From NCBI GenBank assembly GCA_032207245.1, contig CM063506.1, forward strand, positions 20,849,175 through 20,913,174: DNA of 64,000 nt, in the 5' to 3' direction. This DNA comes from Pardosa pseudoannulata (lineage: Eukaryota > Arthropoda > Arachnida > Araneae > Lycosidae). Numbering within the stretch: position 1 is the stretch's first letter; every line of letters begins with the position of its first letter. A model generated the notes under the pieces. It was given only the letters and a program-made list of their open reading frames with translations, was not told the DNA's origin and ran no database searches. The position numbers and the translations under genes were made by a program. Shown here piece after piece: positions 1 to 11,085 of the stretch.

Positions 1-646
1 CTCCGAACGTAGACGGATACCTTAATTGAATCTAGAAAATAAATGAGTAGTAAAATAGTGGGTTTTTTTAAGTTCTTTTTAAGCTTAGGAGCAACATTTT
101 TTGGGTCATATACGTGAAAAAAACACCAGGATCAGCTGAACTTGACTAAGGCACGGGCATACGGGATTAGATTAGGAGGGGACCCAAATCGAATAGAAAG
201 TTTATTTTACGTTTCCTTCATAAACGAACTTTTTTTTAAACACAATATCAGTCCATTGTAAAATCCGTCAGTTTTATGTTAGCTTCATAATCTGTCGTAT
301 GAGCCCCAAAAATATATATTTCTTTAAACCATGACTTTCTAGGGCGGAATTCAGCTCAATTTTCGAAATTGCGATGGACAAATTTGACTAACCAAAATCC
401 TGTTCTTTTAAATCTAGCCAAATGTGATATGTTTACAAAAATACAGTCTTTTGATTGGCTTAATTAAGGCATCATAATTGCAAAAATTTAGCTGAATTTA
501 TAGTTATTTTAGGTTTTAGTCAATTTTTTTTTGTTATATATCTATAATGATGTGAAAAATTTAAATACCTCCATAAAGTTCAGTTCTTCATTAAAATCTT
601 AATTCTGGGGAAGCAGCGAAACAGAGGGAGGACCCCCAAAGCCTAA
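1..646. other. No gene seen
   Basis: AT-rich sequence without a convincing exon, RNA gene or complete mobile element on either strand. The short open frames lack recognisable domains. Confidence 0.5.
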
Positions 647-799
647 TTGAGGCTAGCCCAGGGCCCCAATTATGCTTTGGCGGTCCTGAGGATCAGTCTT
701 AGGTTGGCTAAAAGTTTCAGCACCCGGGAAGATTTCGCATCCCTAAAAATAGATATTCTGAGATTTTTTATAGTAGCCATGGCCACTTTCACCCCAGCA

Positions 800-800
<1 letters not shown>

Positions 801-835
<35 letters not shown>

Positions 836-1275
836 CAAATACATATTCTCTATCTATCTATCTATCTACAAATACATATTCTTCTTGTTTGGCGCAGTTT
901 GTCCCTAGAGGATTTAGCGCCATTAAACTTCAATCAACGAACCAAATACATATTCTCTATTTATCTATCTATCTACAAATACATATTCTCTATCTATCTA
1001 TCTATCTACAAATACATATTCTCTATCTATCTATCTATCTACAAATACATATTCTCCATCTATCTATCTATCTACAAATACATATTCTTCTTGTTTGGCG
1101 CAGTTTGTCCCTAGAGGATTTAGCGTCATTAAACTTCAATCAACCAACCAAATACATATTCTCTATTTATCTATCTATCTACAAATACATATTCTCTATC
1201 TATCTATCTATCTACAAATACATATTCTCTCTCTGTCTATCTACAAATACATATTATCTCTCTATATATATATTT
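801..1275. repeat. TATC microsatellite in a higher-order tandem array
   Basis: A CT run (801-819) passes into blocks of (CTAT)n, each followed by the spacer CTACAAATACATATTCT. A longer unit that includes CTTCTTGTTTGGCGCAG starts at 881 and again at 1087, a 206-bp period holding several of the roughly 30-bp units. Three overlapping open frames here are rich in Tyr, Ser, Ile and Leu only because of the tetranucleotide repeat; they are not taken as genes. Confidence 0.9.
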
Positions 1276-1320
1276 CTGAGTTTGTATATTTTGTCTGCAC
1301 GTTTGCTATGGATTTATTAA

Positions 1321-1886
1321 TGGCTGAATTAGTCTTCGCAAAATTTTTCATGGTAATTCAAGTCAATCCGCGAAAAGTAGTAGTCAGGTCAAATTGTACG
1401 GAAATCAAGGGCGTGGGGAGATAAAACGTCAAATTGGATTTGGCGACTACATTTTGAAGCTATTTAATGTATTTTCTTTTGAGTTGCGTGCTAAAATTCA
1501 AATCTTTTAAGTATCTTAATTCAGTTCATAACATTTAAAATGTGTTTTCAAATAATACAATTTTCTTGCTTTTTTACGATATTTATTTGACCTATTTCAT
1601 TTTCTCAATTTTAATTTGGAATACTTTTTTCATTCTAAATTCAATTACGCTATTTTATTAATCCAATTTTTGAACGCCAGTCTTATTTCATCGTTAACAG
1701 CATTATCGCTTGAAAAAGTATGTAGCATTTATATCACGTGAGTAATATTATCTGCAAATACATTTGTCCTGTTTAAATGCCCTGACAAAAAATTTAGGTT
1801 TTGTATAACATAAAATTCATATGTAATTTAAAAAGCACTTACACACACTAGCCACTTTGCACCCTATACACTCACACACATATATA
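1321..1886. other. No gene seen
   Basis: AT-rich DNA between the microsatellite and the Tc1-like insertion, with no supported coding or RNA feature. Confidence 0.5.
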
Positions 1887-3091
1887 CACCTAACAGTCAT
1901 TACATTATGAGCTCCCTAGTAATAACATGTAGGATCGCCTTTAGCCCTCAAAACCACCAGCACCCACCGTGACATTGACTCCACAAGGTGCTGGTAGGTA
2001 GTCTAACGTAACTGGTACCAAGCTCTCACCAACTGGTCTTGCAGTGCCCGCACATTGCGAGGGGGCAGCGTGGCAGAACGAATTTGGTTTTCCAGGTGGA
2101 CCACAAATGTTCTGTTGGATTATTGTCACATGAATTTGGAGGTCAAGGCATGACTTAAAAATCACTGGAGTGTTCTTCAAACCACTTCCTGACGATTCGA
2201 TCCTTATGGCATGGTGCATTATCCTGTTGGGATACACTATCTCCGCCGGAATTAGTGTTGTCATAAATGGATGAACCTAGTGTGCAACGATGTTCACGTA
2301 GTGCACATACATCAGGGATTGTTCTATGGGGATTATGGGTCCTAATGTGCTTCATGAAAACATCGCCCACACCATACTATCCCCGCCACTGGCTTGTCTT
2401 CGTCCAACTGTGCATTCGGGAGCCAGGGTTCCTTTGGAAATCGGAGTATTCGCACATGCTTGTCTATGTGATGGACCAGAAAACGTGATTCGTTGGACCA
2501 TGCAATTTTCTTCCATTCTTCTAATGTCCAATTCCCATGTTTTTTGGCCCATTGCAGACGCAGCTAGCGATGACATGCCGTCAGTGCATGCTTCATCCCT
2601 CGGCTTCGTAAGCCTTTACGCAGCAATGTACGCTGCACATTGTGTTGAGAAACACTACCTAGGTCGCCACTATTGTAGCTGGTGATGATTTTGGCTGTTC
2701 TAGCTCTTCGGTCACTGTGCACAAAGAGAAGCAATCTCCGATCTCCTCTGGAATCAATGTGCCATGGATGATACACCACTGGCCTTGTCGTATCACCATT
2801 CATACGCTACTTTCGATATGTGCTACCAACAACTGCACGTGAAAAAACCCACTAAACTCGTTGTTTTTGATATTAATGTTCCCAGTCGCCGAGTCATAAC
2901 GATTTGACCTTTATCGAAGTAAAATAAATCAGCTGCTTTTCCCATTATATCTCTAATCGCTCTATGTTTTGAAAAACAATGTATACCCACTTTATGTACT
3001 TCAACATCCGCCGAGCACTCGCAGTGGTTTTGTTCTGTGAGAGCCCATTGTTATAAATGGAGGATGGTCATAATGGAATGGTTCTTCGGTG
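1887..3091 (-). mobile_element. Decayed Tc1-like DNA transposon
   Basis: Degenerate inverted ends can be aligned: near 1881-1910 the top strand reads TATACACC then CATTACATTATGA, and near 3070-3094 the opposite strand reads TATACACC then CATTCCATTATGA. Both ends sit at TATA, consistent with TA target duplication. The spacing of about 1.2 kb is normal for Tc1/mariner. The interior carries a broken minus-strand Tc1 transposase. Exact ends are uncertain by a few bases. Confidence 0.8.
1941..2803 (-). pseudogene. Tc1-family transposase, frameshifted remnant
   Basis: Read right to left, three frames together follow the Tc1 transposase order. First comes an HTH-like part (…SVSQHNVQRTLLRKGLRSR, about 2803-2570). 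Next is the middle of the catalytic domain (…ECTVGRR…GGDSMVWAMFS, about 2576-2352). Last is the block QQDNAPCHKDRIVRKWFEEH (about 2240-2180), followed in another frame by a degraded DLNPIE-type box. Frame changes and stops separate the blocks, so no active enzyme is encoded. The family cuts and pastes DNA at TA dinucleotides. Confidence 0.88.
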
Positions 3092-3908
3092 TATATATAT
3101 ATTGTGTGTGTTTATCAAATTTCTGAAGCTCCCATTAGGTTAGACTTCAAGCCTCGAAACTAAAAATATGGTTAAAGTGTTCTTAGCTTTAATTATTTAT
3201 GTTTTTATACGCATTTTACCACTTTTTTATTAACTTACAGCTACTTCAAAAAATAATTCATAAAAAGGAAAAAAATCATTTCGAACAATTTCTTTCGAAA
3301 CAGAAAGCTAAATTTTTTATAGTTCAAATTACAAGAATTAAAAAATAAATTAGGAAATTCCATTTGAATATGTGTAATTATAGATTACAACGCTAGATAC
3401 ATTTTTTTCTTTTTCTTTTTATATAAATTTAACCTTCAAGAAGAGCTGTATGCATTCGTTTGTTTACGCTATAAGAATTTTTTCCCAAAGTAATCGATCT
3501 CCAAAACGACCTTCCCCCCCCCCCTCCTAAAAAAATGTAATGCGAGCTCACAATGCGCAGACATGGGAGTGGCTTTCTTATTATTGTGGTTTATAATTGT
3601 TCAATAAAAAGGGTGTAACTCTCGACGAATAATTACTGTGGTTTCTACAAGGTAACTACGATAATGGGAATTACCCAAGCATGTGACTTATTTTTCCCCT
3701 AAGCTTATTTGTATTTGGTACATGAATTGAACCCAATATTCCAATTCCTGATATTTCACAATTTATCCTATTTATTTTTAAAATTAAAATATTTTAGTGA
3801 GACAGCGCAAGGAAAAAAATTTTAAGCACAGAAACATTTAAAAACCTTTTAGTCTATTTAGGACCGATTTTTTTAAACTCAGAATAAACAGTAATCTAAA
3901 CTTAAGGG
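3092..3908. other. No gene seen
   Basis: AT-rich, with a short C homopolymer near 3516-3526. No exon or complete element recognised. Confidence 0.5.
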
Positions 3909-4139
3909 CTTACTTTGGACGTTACGAGTCGGTTCGAACGTTCGTTGTGACATCACTTTGACGTCAGCTTGATAGTTTACGCATGAGGACAATACATCCT
4001 AAAGAGAGGTCTCTTTAGGAGGTGTTGATACGTCCTAAAGATACCAACTCTCTTTAGGAGTTGTTGATAAGGACATCAAGCTGACGTCAAAGTGAAGTCA
4101 CAACAAAGGTTCGAACCGAACCGCAATGTCCAGAGTAAG
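3909..4139. mobile_element. Foldback/MITE-like inverted-repeat element
   Basis: Long, nearly complementary arms: the left arm starts CTTACTTTGGAC (3909) and runs through GGTTCGAAC and TTTGACGTCAGCTTGAT. The right arm, read on the other strand from 4139, starts CTTACTCTGGAC and runs through the same blocks. The centre holds smaller nested inverted repeats (TCCTAAAGAGAG / CTCTTTAGGA). No coding capacity. The class is not assigned because no clear target duplication could be settled. Confidence 0.82.
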
Positions 4140-4782
4140 GACCATAATTTAATTTCTTCAGAGCCGGAACAAGATCATTTGGTACCCGTGATAGAACAAC
4201 TGCCTTGTGCTTCTACCACCAAATATAGTAGAAAATATATATAAACATGTTTTCTATATGTATAGTACTTCAGAATGAACTAAAAGCTCACAAATTAAAA
4301 ACTAGCTACTTTATGCTTATATATTATTTTAGGAGTACTTCAGCTTAGTGTGTACTTAACCAGCTGTTAAATACACAATTGTTATATATCCAATTTTTGA
4401 TATTTTAAAAATAACCTAAATATCCTAGTTCAAGGAAACTATTTATTTATTCCATTTATTGTGTGTGTGTGTGTGTAACAAGGAATTACAGTTCAACAAC
4501 GCCAGCGTGAAACTGACCTAGAGGCGAAAACGAAGTGAGTGACCCTCCTTTGACCCCATTGGTCAAGAGGGGTTGCTAACAGCGGAGCAGCCATCTTCGG
4601 CCAAGGCAACGCTGTCCAACGAACTTTTTTGTGAAATCTGCGGGGCCCCTCAGAGAGAGAGTAAGGAAGAAGGAGTGTGGAGCTAGATTTCTTCTGCACC
4701 AGTTTTTACACCATTTCTTTTTTACACCAAGACGCCATGTTTGGCATATCTTCGATCTAGTGTGGTCCCATTGACATAATGG
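4140..4782. other. No gene; moderately GC-rich stretch 4490-4700
   Basis: Mostly AT-rich, with a (GT)n tract near 4460-4476. A distinctly more GC-rich segment at about 4490-4700 is probably an old interspersed repeat, but it was not assigned to a family. The 68-codon minus-strand open frame in it has no recognisable domain. Confidence 0.4.
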
Positions 4783-4790
4783 CCTAATTA

Positions 4791-5414
4791 CAAGCCCGTA
4801 GGCAAGGGGGGGATTTAGGGAACCGGTCCCCCTCCGAAATTCTTAAAGAACGTTTCGTGGAAAGAAAATGGACCCTGTGTGTGGATGTGTCATCTGCCTA
4901 ACTGTGCATAGACAACAGTGAGCTTAGAACAGTGACGCTTAGTTAAACATTAGGTGCAAATTGTATTCGACAAATAAGAGCAGACTAACACTTTTTATAA
5001 CTCATCACAATACTGTTGCACAATATTTCACAAGAAATTGTGAAAATTTTTTGGCGAAAATTTAAAAAAGAGCATAGTTTATAATATATAGGCAACATTT
5101 TAATTATCTTTCAAAATTATTCTTTTTCTCTGATTATACTTCTGTATAATCAACAGTTAGGATTTAACACCATGTATAGTTTATATCTTTTCAATGTTAA
5201 TTTTACTATTAAATTCATTGTGTAGTTACTACATTACTCTTTCAAGGCTATAAATTTATTCATAGCATCTTCTAATTATTTTGATATTTTAAAATCCCAA
5301 TGTATCTGATACTCATTAGGAGTATACATATATATGAAAACCTGTAGTTTTATTGAAGAATCATTCACAAAAAACAATGTTTCCCTCCGAATATAATTTC
5401 TGGCTACGGCCCTG
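4791..5414. mobile_element. Non-autonomous hAT-like transposon with perfect 8-bp target duplication
   Basis: The 624-bp insert is bounded by CCTAATTA at 4783-4790 and again at 5415-5422. The outer ends are inverted: the left begins CAAGCCCGTAGGCAAG, the right read on the other strand begins CAGGGCCGTAGCCAGAAATT. An 8-bp duplication and CAGGG-type ends are typical of hAT elements. The interior is AT-rich and has no transposase, so movement would need an enzyme supplied elsewhere. Confidence 0.85.
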
Positions 5415-5422
5415 CCTAATTA

Positions 5423-6174
5423 GCATTTTTACTTCCTATTTACACCTTTATTTATATTCAAAATTAACAAAATTCAGCAGAAGGAATTAGTTTTTTTTTT
5501 ATCAATTTTGTATTTTCTTAGGAGTACTCCACTTATACGTGCGGCTGGCCTAGACGCTCTGTCGGTTTCATCTCCACAGTGTGCATATTTTTTCTTTATT
5601 ATTTTCTTCTTATGTGAATTTTATGTAAAATTCTTGTGCTTGGGTGGTCAGCCCAGAATTGTATAAAAGACTGGTTTTGCATAATTCTATGACAGTTGCT
5701 TTATAGTATTAAACACCAAAAAGGGTGACGTCATTAATTTATGTCATTATTATTTTAACGCTTTTTAACGGAACGTAATTTTTTAAGAGTGATAGTGCTT
5801 TCGCTAATCACACCTATAACCACTCTTTGCTATGAAATGTCCCACATGACTTACATATTACATTTCTTAAATTTAGCATCGGCGAATAAGTCGAGGACTT
5901 CATCATAGTTCAAGCTGTTTGCGGTTTAGTATAAGCATATTCCCCAGTCGTTTCTGTCCCAGCAACTGGTGTAGATGTGATTTTATCACTTTCAGATTGC
6001 TGAAAATGAGTTCACATGGGACTTTCGTTACAAGTAGGCACAGAAAGATTCTCAAACTTTTCAATTTTAGCATTATTGAAATCTATTCTGATGTGCGTAA
6101 ATGTGAATTTCCAATTTCTATACCTACTTTATTTAATAATTTTATTGTCTTTTAACCTCACGCTTTAACTACGA
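5423..6174. other. No gene seen
   Basis: AT-rich. A 78-codon plus-strand open frame (5919-6155) has no recognisable domain and overlaps repeat-like sequence, so it is not called. Confidence 0.45.
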
Positions 6175-6296
6175 CTGCTACCATATTTAAGGACGACATA
6201 TGTCACTGGTGACTTCTGCGTCATAATGATAACAAAGAGGGAAATTTATAGTACCAAATTCACATCTCTGGCGATTTCTAACGTCATTATAATGCG
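6175..6296 (-). mobile_element. MITE copy, same family as 11958-12117
   Basis: Shares ordered blocks with the reverse strand of 11958-12117: a CTRCYATATT end, TGACTTCTG.CGTCA, GGGAAATTTAT then GTACCAAATT, and GACGTCATT-like sequence. The far end is replaced by unrelated sequence, so this copy is truncated. Confidence 0.6.
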
Positions 6297-6510
6297 GCCA
6301 ATTTAGAAGGAGGGATCAAACTGAAGACCCCCCAAGCTCGGTCTACCACCTTCAGAGGTATCGTTTGGGAAGTTGGAGGACATTGCGACCACAAACCTAA
6401 TTTACTTGCCCCAGTCACGATTAATCAACACGACGGATCTTTGGCTGATCTCTGATCCCGTAAACCGTACGAGATCGGTGCCTTTGCCTACTGAGATGCC
6501 GCGGTTAATT
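6297..6510 (-). mobile_element. tRNA-derived SINE, minus strand
   Basis: A GC-rich island in AT-rich DNA. On the minus strand it opens with CCGCGGCATCTCAGTAGGCA, like a tRNA 5' end with an A box. About 30 bases on, GTTTACGGGATCAGAGAT resembles a decayed B box. A non-tRNA body ending near GATCCCTCC follows. It lies just left of the terminal exon of the coiled-coil gene, in its presumed intron. The subfamily is unknown. Confidence 0.6.
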
Positions 6511-6831
6511 GAAAAGTATAAAAATGTATGTTAGGCAGAACCGGATATTGGTGGACAGAGGAACTTTATACAACATCGTTCAAAACTAAAAATTCATATT
6601 TATCTAACTGAAAGCCATTAATGTGATCTTCTATACTGCAGCCCAGTCTGCCCATTTTTAAATCCAGCCCTGCTGTTGAATTACTGCCCAACTGTATGGA
6701 GTTCATTATCTGCCTTGTATTATTGTGCAAGTTAATGATATTAAATTATCTTGTAAATTATTTAAACCTTAAAATATGATAATGAAAGAAGTAATTATCA
6801 TTTTACTTATCAACATTTTTTTATTTTATAG

Positions 6832-8100
6832 ATGACTTCTGAATTGTCTGAAACGGATATCCAGCAGTCAGATACAAAGAACGTACATTACCGTCGAATA
6901 AATAGTAATCAAATCATGCTGGACTTGCGGCATCAAGTTCAACACCAAGAACGGGTCATTCGGAGTCTGATTGCCGAACGCGACAGTCTGACGAGAGAAT
7001 TAGATTCAAGGCTATTTCTGGTCGAGGCTCAACTGCGTCGAGAGCAAAAGCACATTGAATCTGTTCTTGGGGAAAAGGAACAATTAATTCAGTTTCAGGC
7101 GATACAGATACAATCTCTCAAGCACCTTCTTTCTCAAGTCTCACAGACCCAAACTCACTATCAACGAAATCATCATCGGGCTTCAAAGCGTTCCTTATCA
7201 AAAAGGTATTCAGTGGCACTCGATGAATATATGAAAGATCACTGCGTAGTATCAAGAGCATTGCCCGTAATGGTACAAGGAGAAAATGATGGAGAAACGA
7301 TTAAACATAATAGGTGTAACCGCGCAAGAAGCCTTCCAGAATTAAGATTTAAAGATATACCTCAATACCATGCACCATGTCATGAACTGGTACAAAATCA
7401 GCATATGCATGGCGATAACATCCTAACTAACGAGCAATGGTGTCATCTTCCGGTAAAATCTTTGTCCAAACATAATCTAAATGCATCACCTAAGACGTGT
7501 TGTCATATTCCACCATCGGATATTTTAGATGAGATTTCTAATAGAAGGTGGACATCTGATTGCGACTCAGAACATTCTGATTCTTTAGATTCTGGTATAT
7601 CGAGTCCCAGTATCAAATCAAGAAATTTGCATGACAGTTTTGGAAGCAATGTCCCAGATTTATTCCCCGAAAGTGAGAAGGAAAAAATGAACGGTACAGG
7701 TAGAAATTCAAGTTTTGGCGATTCTAATTCCACCATACATGATATTTTTGAGCCCGAGTATCGTAATCATGATGCAGGAGGCCAGAAACCCAGGAGAAGT
7801 TCCTCCATTGGAAACTTCATAAATCGCACGTTTTCTTCGTCTTCTTCACCGGAGAAGATCAAAGACAACCAAGATACAGCGGCACGAAGACACAGCTCAT
7901 TCTCTGCAGCTGGAACCAAGGATGTAGAACAAGAAAAGACGTCAACGAAAACTCGTTTAATTAATTCCACAAACAGAACTTTTGGAACTAATCACAGATC
8001 CGTGACAAAGCCAAGGGATATTAAATTTAGGAAGTTGTTCAAGTTCAGACGTCGTACAGAGCCAGATACAGTACAGGGAGAGGACTACATGACTGTGTGA
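6832..8100 (+). CDS. Coiled-coil, Ser/Arg-rich protein; terminal exon or whole coding region (422 codons)
   Basis: Function not recognised. The frame starts with ATG directly after a good splice acceptor (T-rich tract then ATAG at 6828-6831), so 6832 is an exon edge; the ATG may be the start or an internal Met. Residues about 28-103 form a charged heptad-rich coiled coil (QHQERVIRSLIAERDSLTRE, then GEKEQLIQFQAIQIQSLKHL). The middle is polar, with an acidic and serine-rich patch around 240-265 (SDCDSEHSDSLDSGISSPS). The tail is basic (about 320-410; RRSSSIGNFINRTF, KFRKLFKFRRR) with arginine-flanked serines that could be phosphorylated. No membrane segment or catalytic motif was seen. It ends TGA at 8098-8100, followed by two AATAAA signals. 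Base use is clearly richer in GC than the flanks, as expected for real coding DNA. Upstream exons were not found. Confidence 0.82.
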   Translation: MTSELSETDIQQSDTKNVHYRRINSNQIMLDLRHQVQHQERVIRSLIAERDSLTRELDSRLFLVEAQLRREQKHIESVLGEKEQLIQFQAIQIQSLKHLLSQVSQTQTHYQRNHHRASKRSLSKRYSVALDEYMKDHCVVSRALPVMVQGENDGETIKHNRCNRARSLPELRFKDIPQYHAPCHELVQNQHMHGDNILTNEQWCHLPVKSLSKHNLNASPKTCCHIPPSDILDEISNRRWTSDCDSEHSDSLDSGISSPSIKSRNLHDSFGSNVPDLFPESEKEKMNGTGRNSSFGDSNSTIHDIFEPEYRNHDAGGQKPRRSSSIGNFINRTFSSSSSPEKIKDNQDTAARRHSSFSAAGTKDVEQEKTSTKTRLINSTNRTFGTNHRSVTKPRDIKFRKLFKFRRRTEPDTVQGEDYMTV

Positions 8101-9184
8101 GAAAGTGTGAAATAAAACCATTTCTATAGCTAAATTAACAAATTCAAGCATTTCTACCCAGAAAATTAGGAATTTTTGTCAGAGTGAATGTAGCAAATAT
8201 ATTTATGAAATGTTTACTAATGGCCAATGAGGAATGATTGTATTTTGTTTTCCCTTTTTATTTATATTGAAAACTTTTGACTAACCGTCAAGATGTACAA
8301 ATAGAGATATAAGAAATTCCATGGGCACAAGTTTTAAAAATATTCCTGAAAACATCGATTTTGATTTTCGATGGCAATCTTGGCTATGTATCCTGATACA
8401 TAAGAAGTATTTTATTAACTTTTTGAAACAAGTTATTTAAGAAATTTAGGAAATTAAATTCAGGTTATACAGCTAGCTAAAAATACAGATTTATGACTTC
8501 TTAAAAATTAAAAGAAGCTATCGGTAGAAATATGTTGAAAATAAAGTCTCCAAACATAGAAAGATAATTTGCAAAACCTTATATATTGCTGAACACCTAC
8601 AGAGATTATATTTTAAAACTTCGTTTAAATACGACTGGATATCTCTTAATAGCTGTATCAAAGACAATAAGTCATCTTCAAATGTTTTAAACACTGAAAC
8701 AGCTCTAAATGAATCAATCATAGATTACTATAGCATTATTTATGCTGTTTTTACAAGCACTTTGACAGCTGAACTCAATATTGTACGAGCTCTTAATGCT
8801 ATTATCCAAGTGTACTTATAATATTACAAACCATCGAATTATAAATGGTACAGAAATTAATACTTATATTTAAGCTCTTTGTTATTGTGTACTATGTAAT
8901 CTATTTTATATAATAATGTTTTGTGTTAATCCGCAGGCGGATTTATTTGTAATAATTTAAATGTTATTTACTTTTTATACTGTGTTGTTCAGCATGAAAA
9001 TAAAATTTCTTTAACAAACAGTTAATTTTTCTTTCATTTTGAACAAGAAATGCTTGAAACTGGGATAGTAAATAAGAAACACTTGAAGAGTAGCTTTGTG
9101 TTACATTTACCATTTTTAATATTTTCCTCCTCAAAAATCCTTAAAGCTAGAATTTTTTACGGCTGATACAGCAATAGTGATATA
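8101..9184 (+). other. Probable 3' UTR of the coiled-coil gene, then intergenic DNA
   Basis: AT-rich with no further gene. An AATAAA hexamer at 8999-9004 is a candidate distal poly(A) signal; a 67-codon minus-strand open frame at 8518-8721 has no recognisable domain and was left out. Confidence 0.45.
8111..8116 (+). promoter_or_regulatory. Candidate proximal poly(A) signal AATAAA
   Basis: AATAAA 11 bases after the stop codon of the coiled-coil gene. Its closeness to the stop makes it a weak candidate; the one at 8999 would give a 3' UTR of about 0.9 kb. Confidence 0.4.
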
Positions 9185-10314
9185 CAGTAGAACCTCGATT
9201 ATCCGAATTAATTGGGACCGCTGGTACCTCGGATATTGGGAATATCGGTTAATCGAAACTATAAATTAAATTTTAAAAGAAAAAATTTTTTAGTGAAATT
9301 ATTTTTAATTACACGCACTACATTAAATAATGAAAGAACTTTCAAAAACCATTCAAATCTCAAGAAAAAATGTTATTATTTAAATTGAATAAACATTAAT
9401 TTGGTAAATGTACATTATTATTTAAAAAAGCCTCCTACCTTTTTGTAAAAATACAGAATTTCTATCAGTTGTTGCCCGATCACACCAATTTTTGAGCAAC
9501 AGCGATCTATCGGCTTAACATAGCTTCTTTGCTTTTTTAAAAATACTTATTTAATGAACTTGACTTGCAATAAAACTTTCATTTTCTTTTAATTTGGGGC
9601 TGAGAAGGGTTTTATCTTTTATAACGTTCCCAGGAATAGAAATACGCTGTTGTTGTTTAAACCAAAGATAGATTTCATCAAGTTTTCAGTTTTGGCGTTT
9701 TGTAGACTGTCCCCAGCCCAGGTCTGATGAATCCGTATTTGAGCTTTTTGTCTCCAATCGCCTACTGTGGCTTTAGTTTTGTGGTTATCTAAATTCCAGA
9801 GCAATTTTTTTCAAACTTTCACCATTATTAATTCTTTTAACAGCCTCAAGATTTTCAACGTCTTAACAACTCTTTCGCTGTCGGTTTGGTGTTTTAAAAA
9901 TGAACGATTTACTAGAACAATGGTCAGGTGTGAAATAACCTCTATATTATACAGTAATTTGTCGCAACATCACGAACTACTATAATGCCCTTCCCATTCA
10001 TTTACATGTTTACAACAGCCAATAGACAAACAATAAACTGTCCTTCCGTTTGAAACTAAAGCCAGAATTGTTTAGGTTGAGATGTACCTACCCTACTGCA
10101 TGAAATCGCCTTATAGACATGTAATTTACCGCCACACTTACATAATTTTTTCTTAAAGCTATACTTTAATAGATATAAAACTTTTACAAAACTATTGACC
10201 TCCATATTTATTAACACTATGTATATTAAATAACTATTATACATATATTTTATTAGATATTCAGAAAAAAATCGGCTCGGTTAATGGAAACCTTGATTAA
10301 TTGAGGTTGTACTT
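9185..10314 (-). mobile_element. Fossil pogo/Tigger-type DNA transposon
   Basis: The left end CAGTAGAACCTCGATTATCC (9185) is the characteristic Tigger/pogo terminal sequence. The right end read on the other strand from about 10314 is a decayed match (AGTACAACCTCAATTAATC). TA flanks both ends (9183-9184, 10315-10316), the expected target duplication. The 1.13-kb length and the short broken transposase show an internally deleted copy. Confidence 0.85.
9610..9804 (-). pseudogene. pogo/Tigger transposase fragment (HTH region)
   Basis: Minus-strand reading gives ATVGDWRQKAQIRI, matching the end of the CENP-B/pogo HTH. After a frame change it gives EIYLWFKQQQRISIPG, matching the second (CENPB-type) HTH of these transposases. 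At least one frameshift separates them, and the catalytic domain is absent. Confidence 0.75.
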
Positions 10315-10316
10315 TA

Positions 10317-10871
10317 AAATTTAAGTCGAACTATAAGATTGAAATTTCGACGGATTTATATTCTTTTCTCAGAAAAGGGATGAAGACTTGGGAACATGTC
10401 TTAATTAAATCTTACACACATTTCAATCTAGCCATAAAATGAAGAACATTTTAATAAAAGCTCTGCACACATTTTCACAGTACCCCATAACTGTTATAGA
10501 GAAAAGAATAAAAATTTCTTGACAGGTCAATGAAATATTATTTTCATATTTATCATATAGATTCAAATATGGTTCTAGTTCAGCATTTCTAAAACTATGG
10601 ATTATGACTCCATTATGGTCACAACATTTAATTTTGGCACATTAATTTAAAGAAACACTAGTTTAACATTCTTGTACCACATACTTATGGTTCTGCTTTT
10701 CCAGTTTTAATGCTTATTAAATACATATATCTTTTACCACTGTCTTTTCAAAGTGTTAAATTTTGGACCAAGATTTAATTTTTGTACAGGTACTGGGCTA
10801 AAAATTTGATTTAAGGACATCTGTCTCATTAAGAAGTGATTTGATATCATTAATTTCTATATAGGAAGGAG
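10317..10871. other. No gene seen
   Basis: AT-rich spacer between the pogo fossil and the next hAT-like insertion, with no supported feature. Confidence 0.5.
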
Positions 10872-11016
10872 TAGGGTTGGACAATAGCAGGAATTTAATA
10901 TCGCGATATATTACCAAATTGATATTGATGTATCGCGATTCTACTAAACTAGGAGTGGATAGCTATCACTATTTTTGAAAGACTAATAGCAACCAGATAT
11001 TCACGAAAGCTGACAT

Positions 11017-11085
11017 GGGGTGGTACCATATTCTGGTCGAAACATAATGTCGTCAGAAGGCGCCAGAGATAGTATTTAGTACAAA
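11017..11085 (+). mobile_element. MITE fragment, same family as 11958-12117
   Basis: Starts GGGGTGGTACCATATT, identical to the left end of the copy at 11958. It then keeps GTCGTCAGAAGGCGCCAGAG-type sequence and breaks off in AT-rich DNA. It is nested in the hAT-like element. Confidence 0.65.

Noticed and set aside
647..1424. Three overlapping plus-strand open frames of 109-155 codons
   Set aside because: They are produced by TATC repeats read in three frames; the residues are almost only Ser, Ile, Tyr and Leu.
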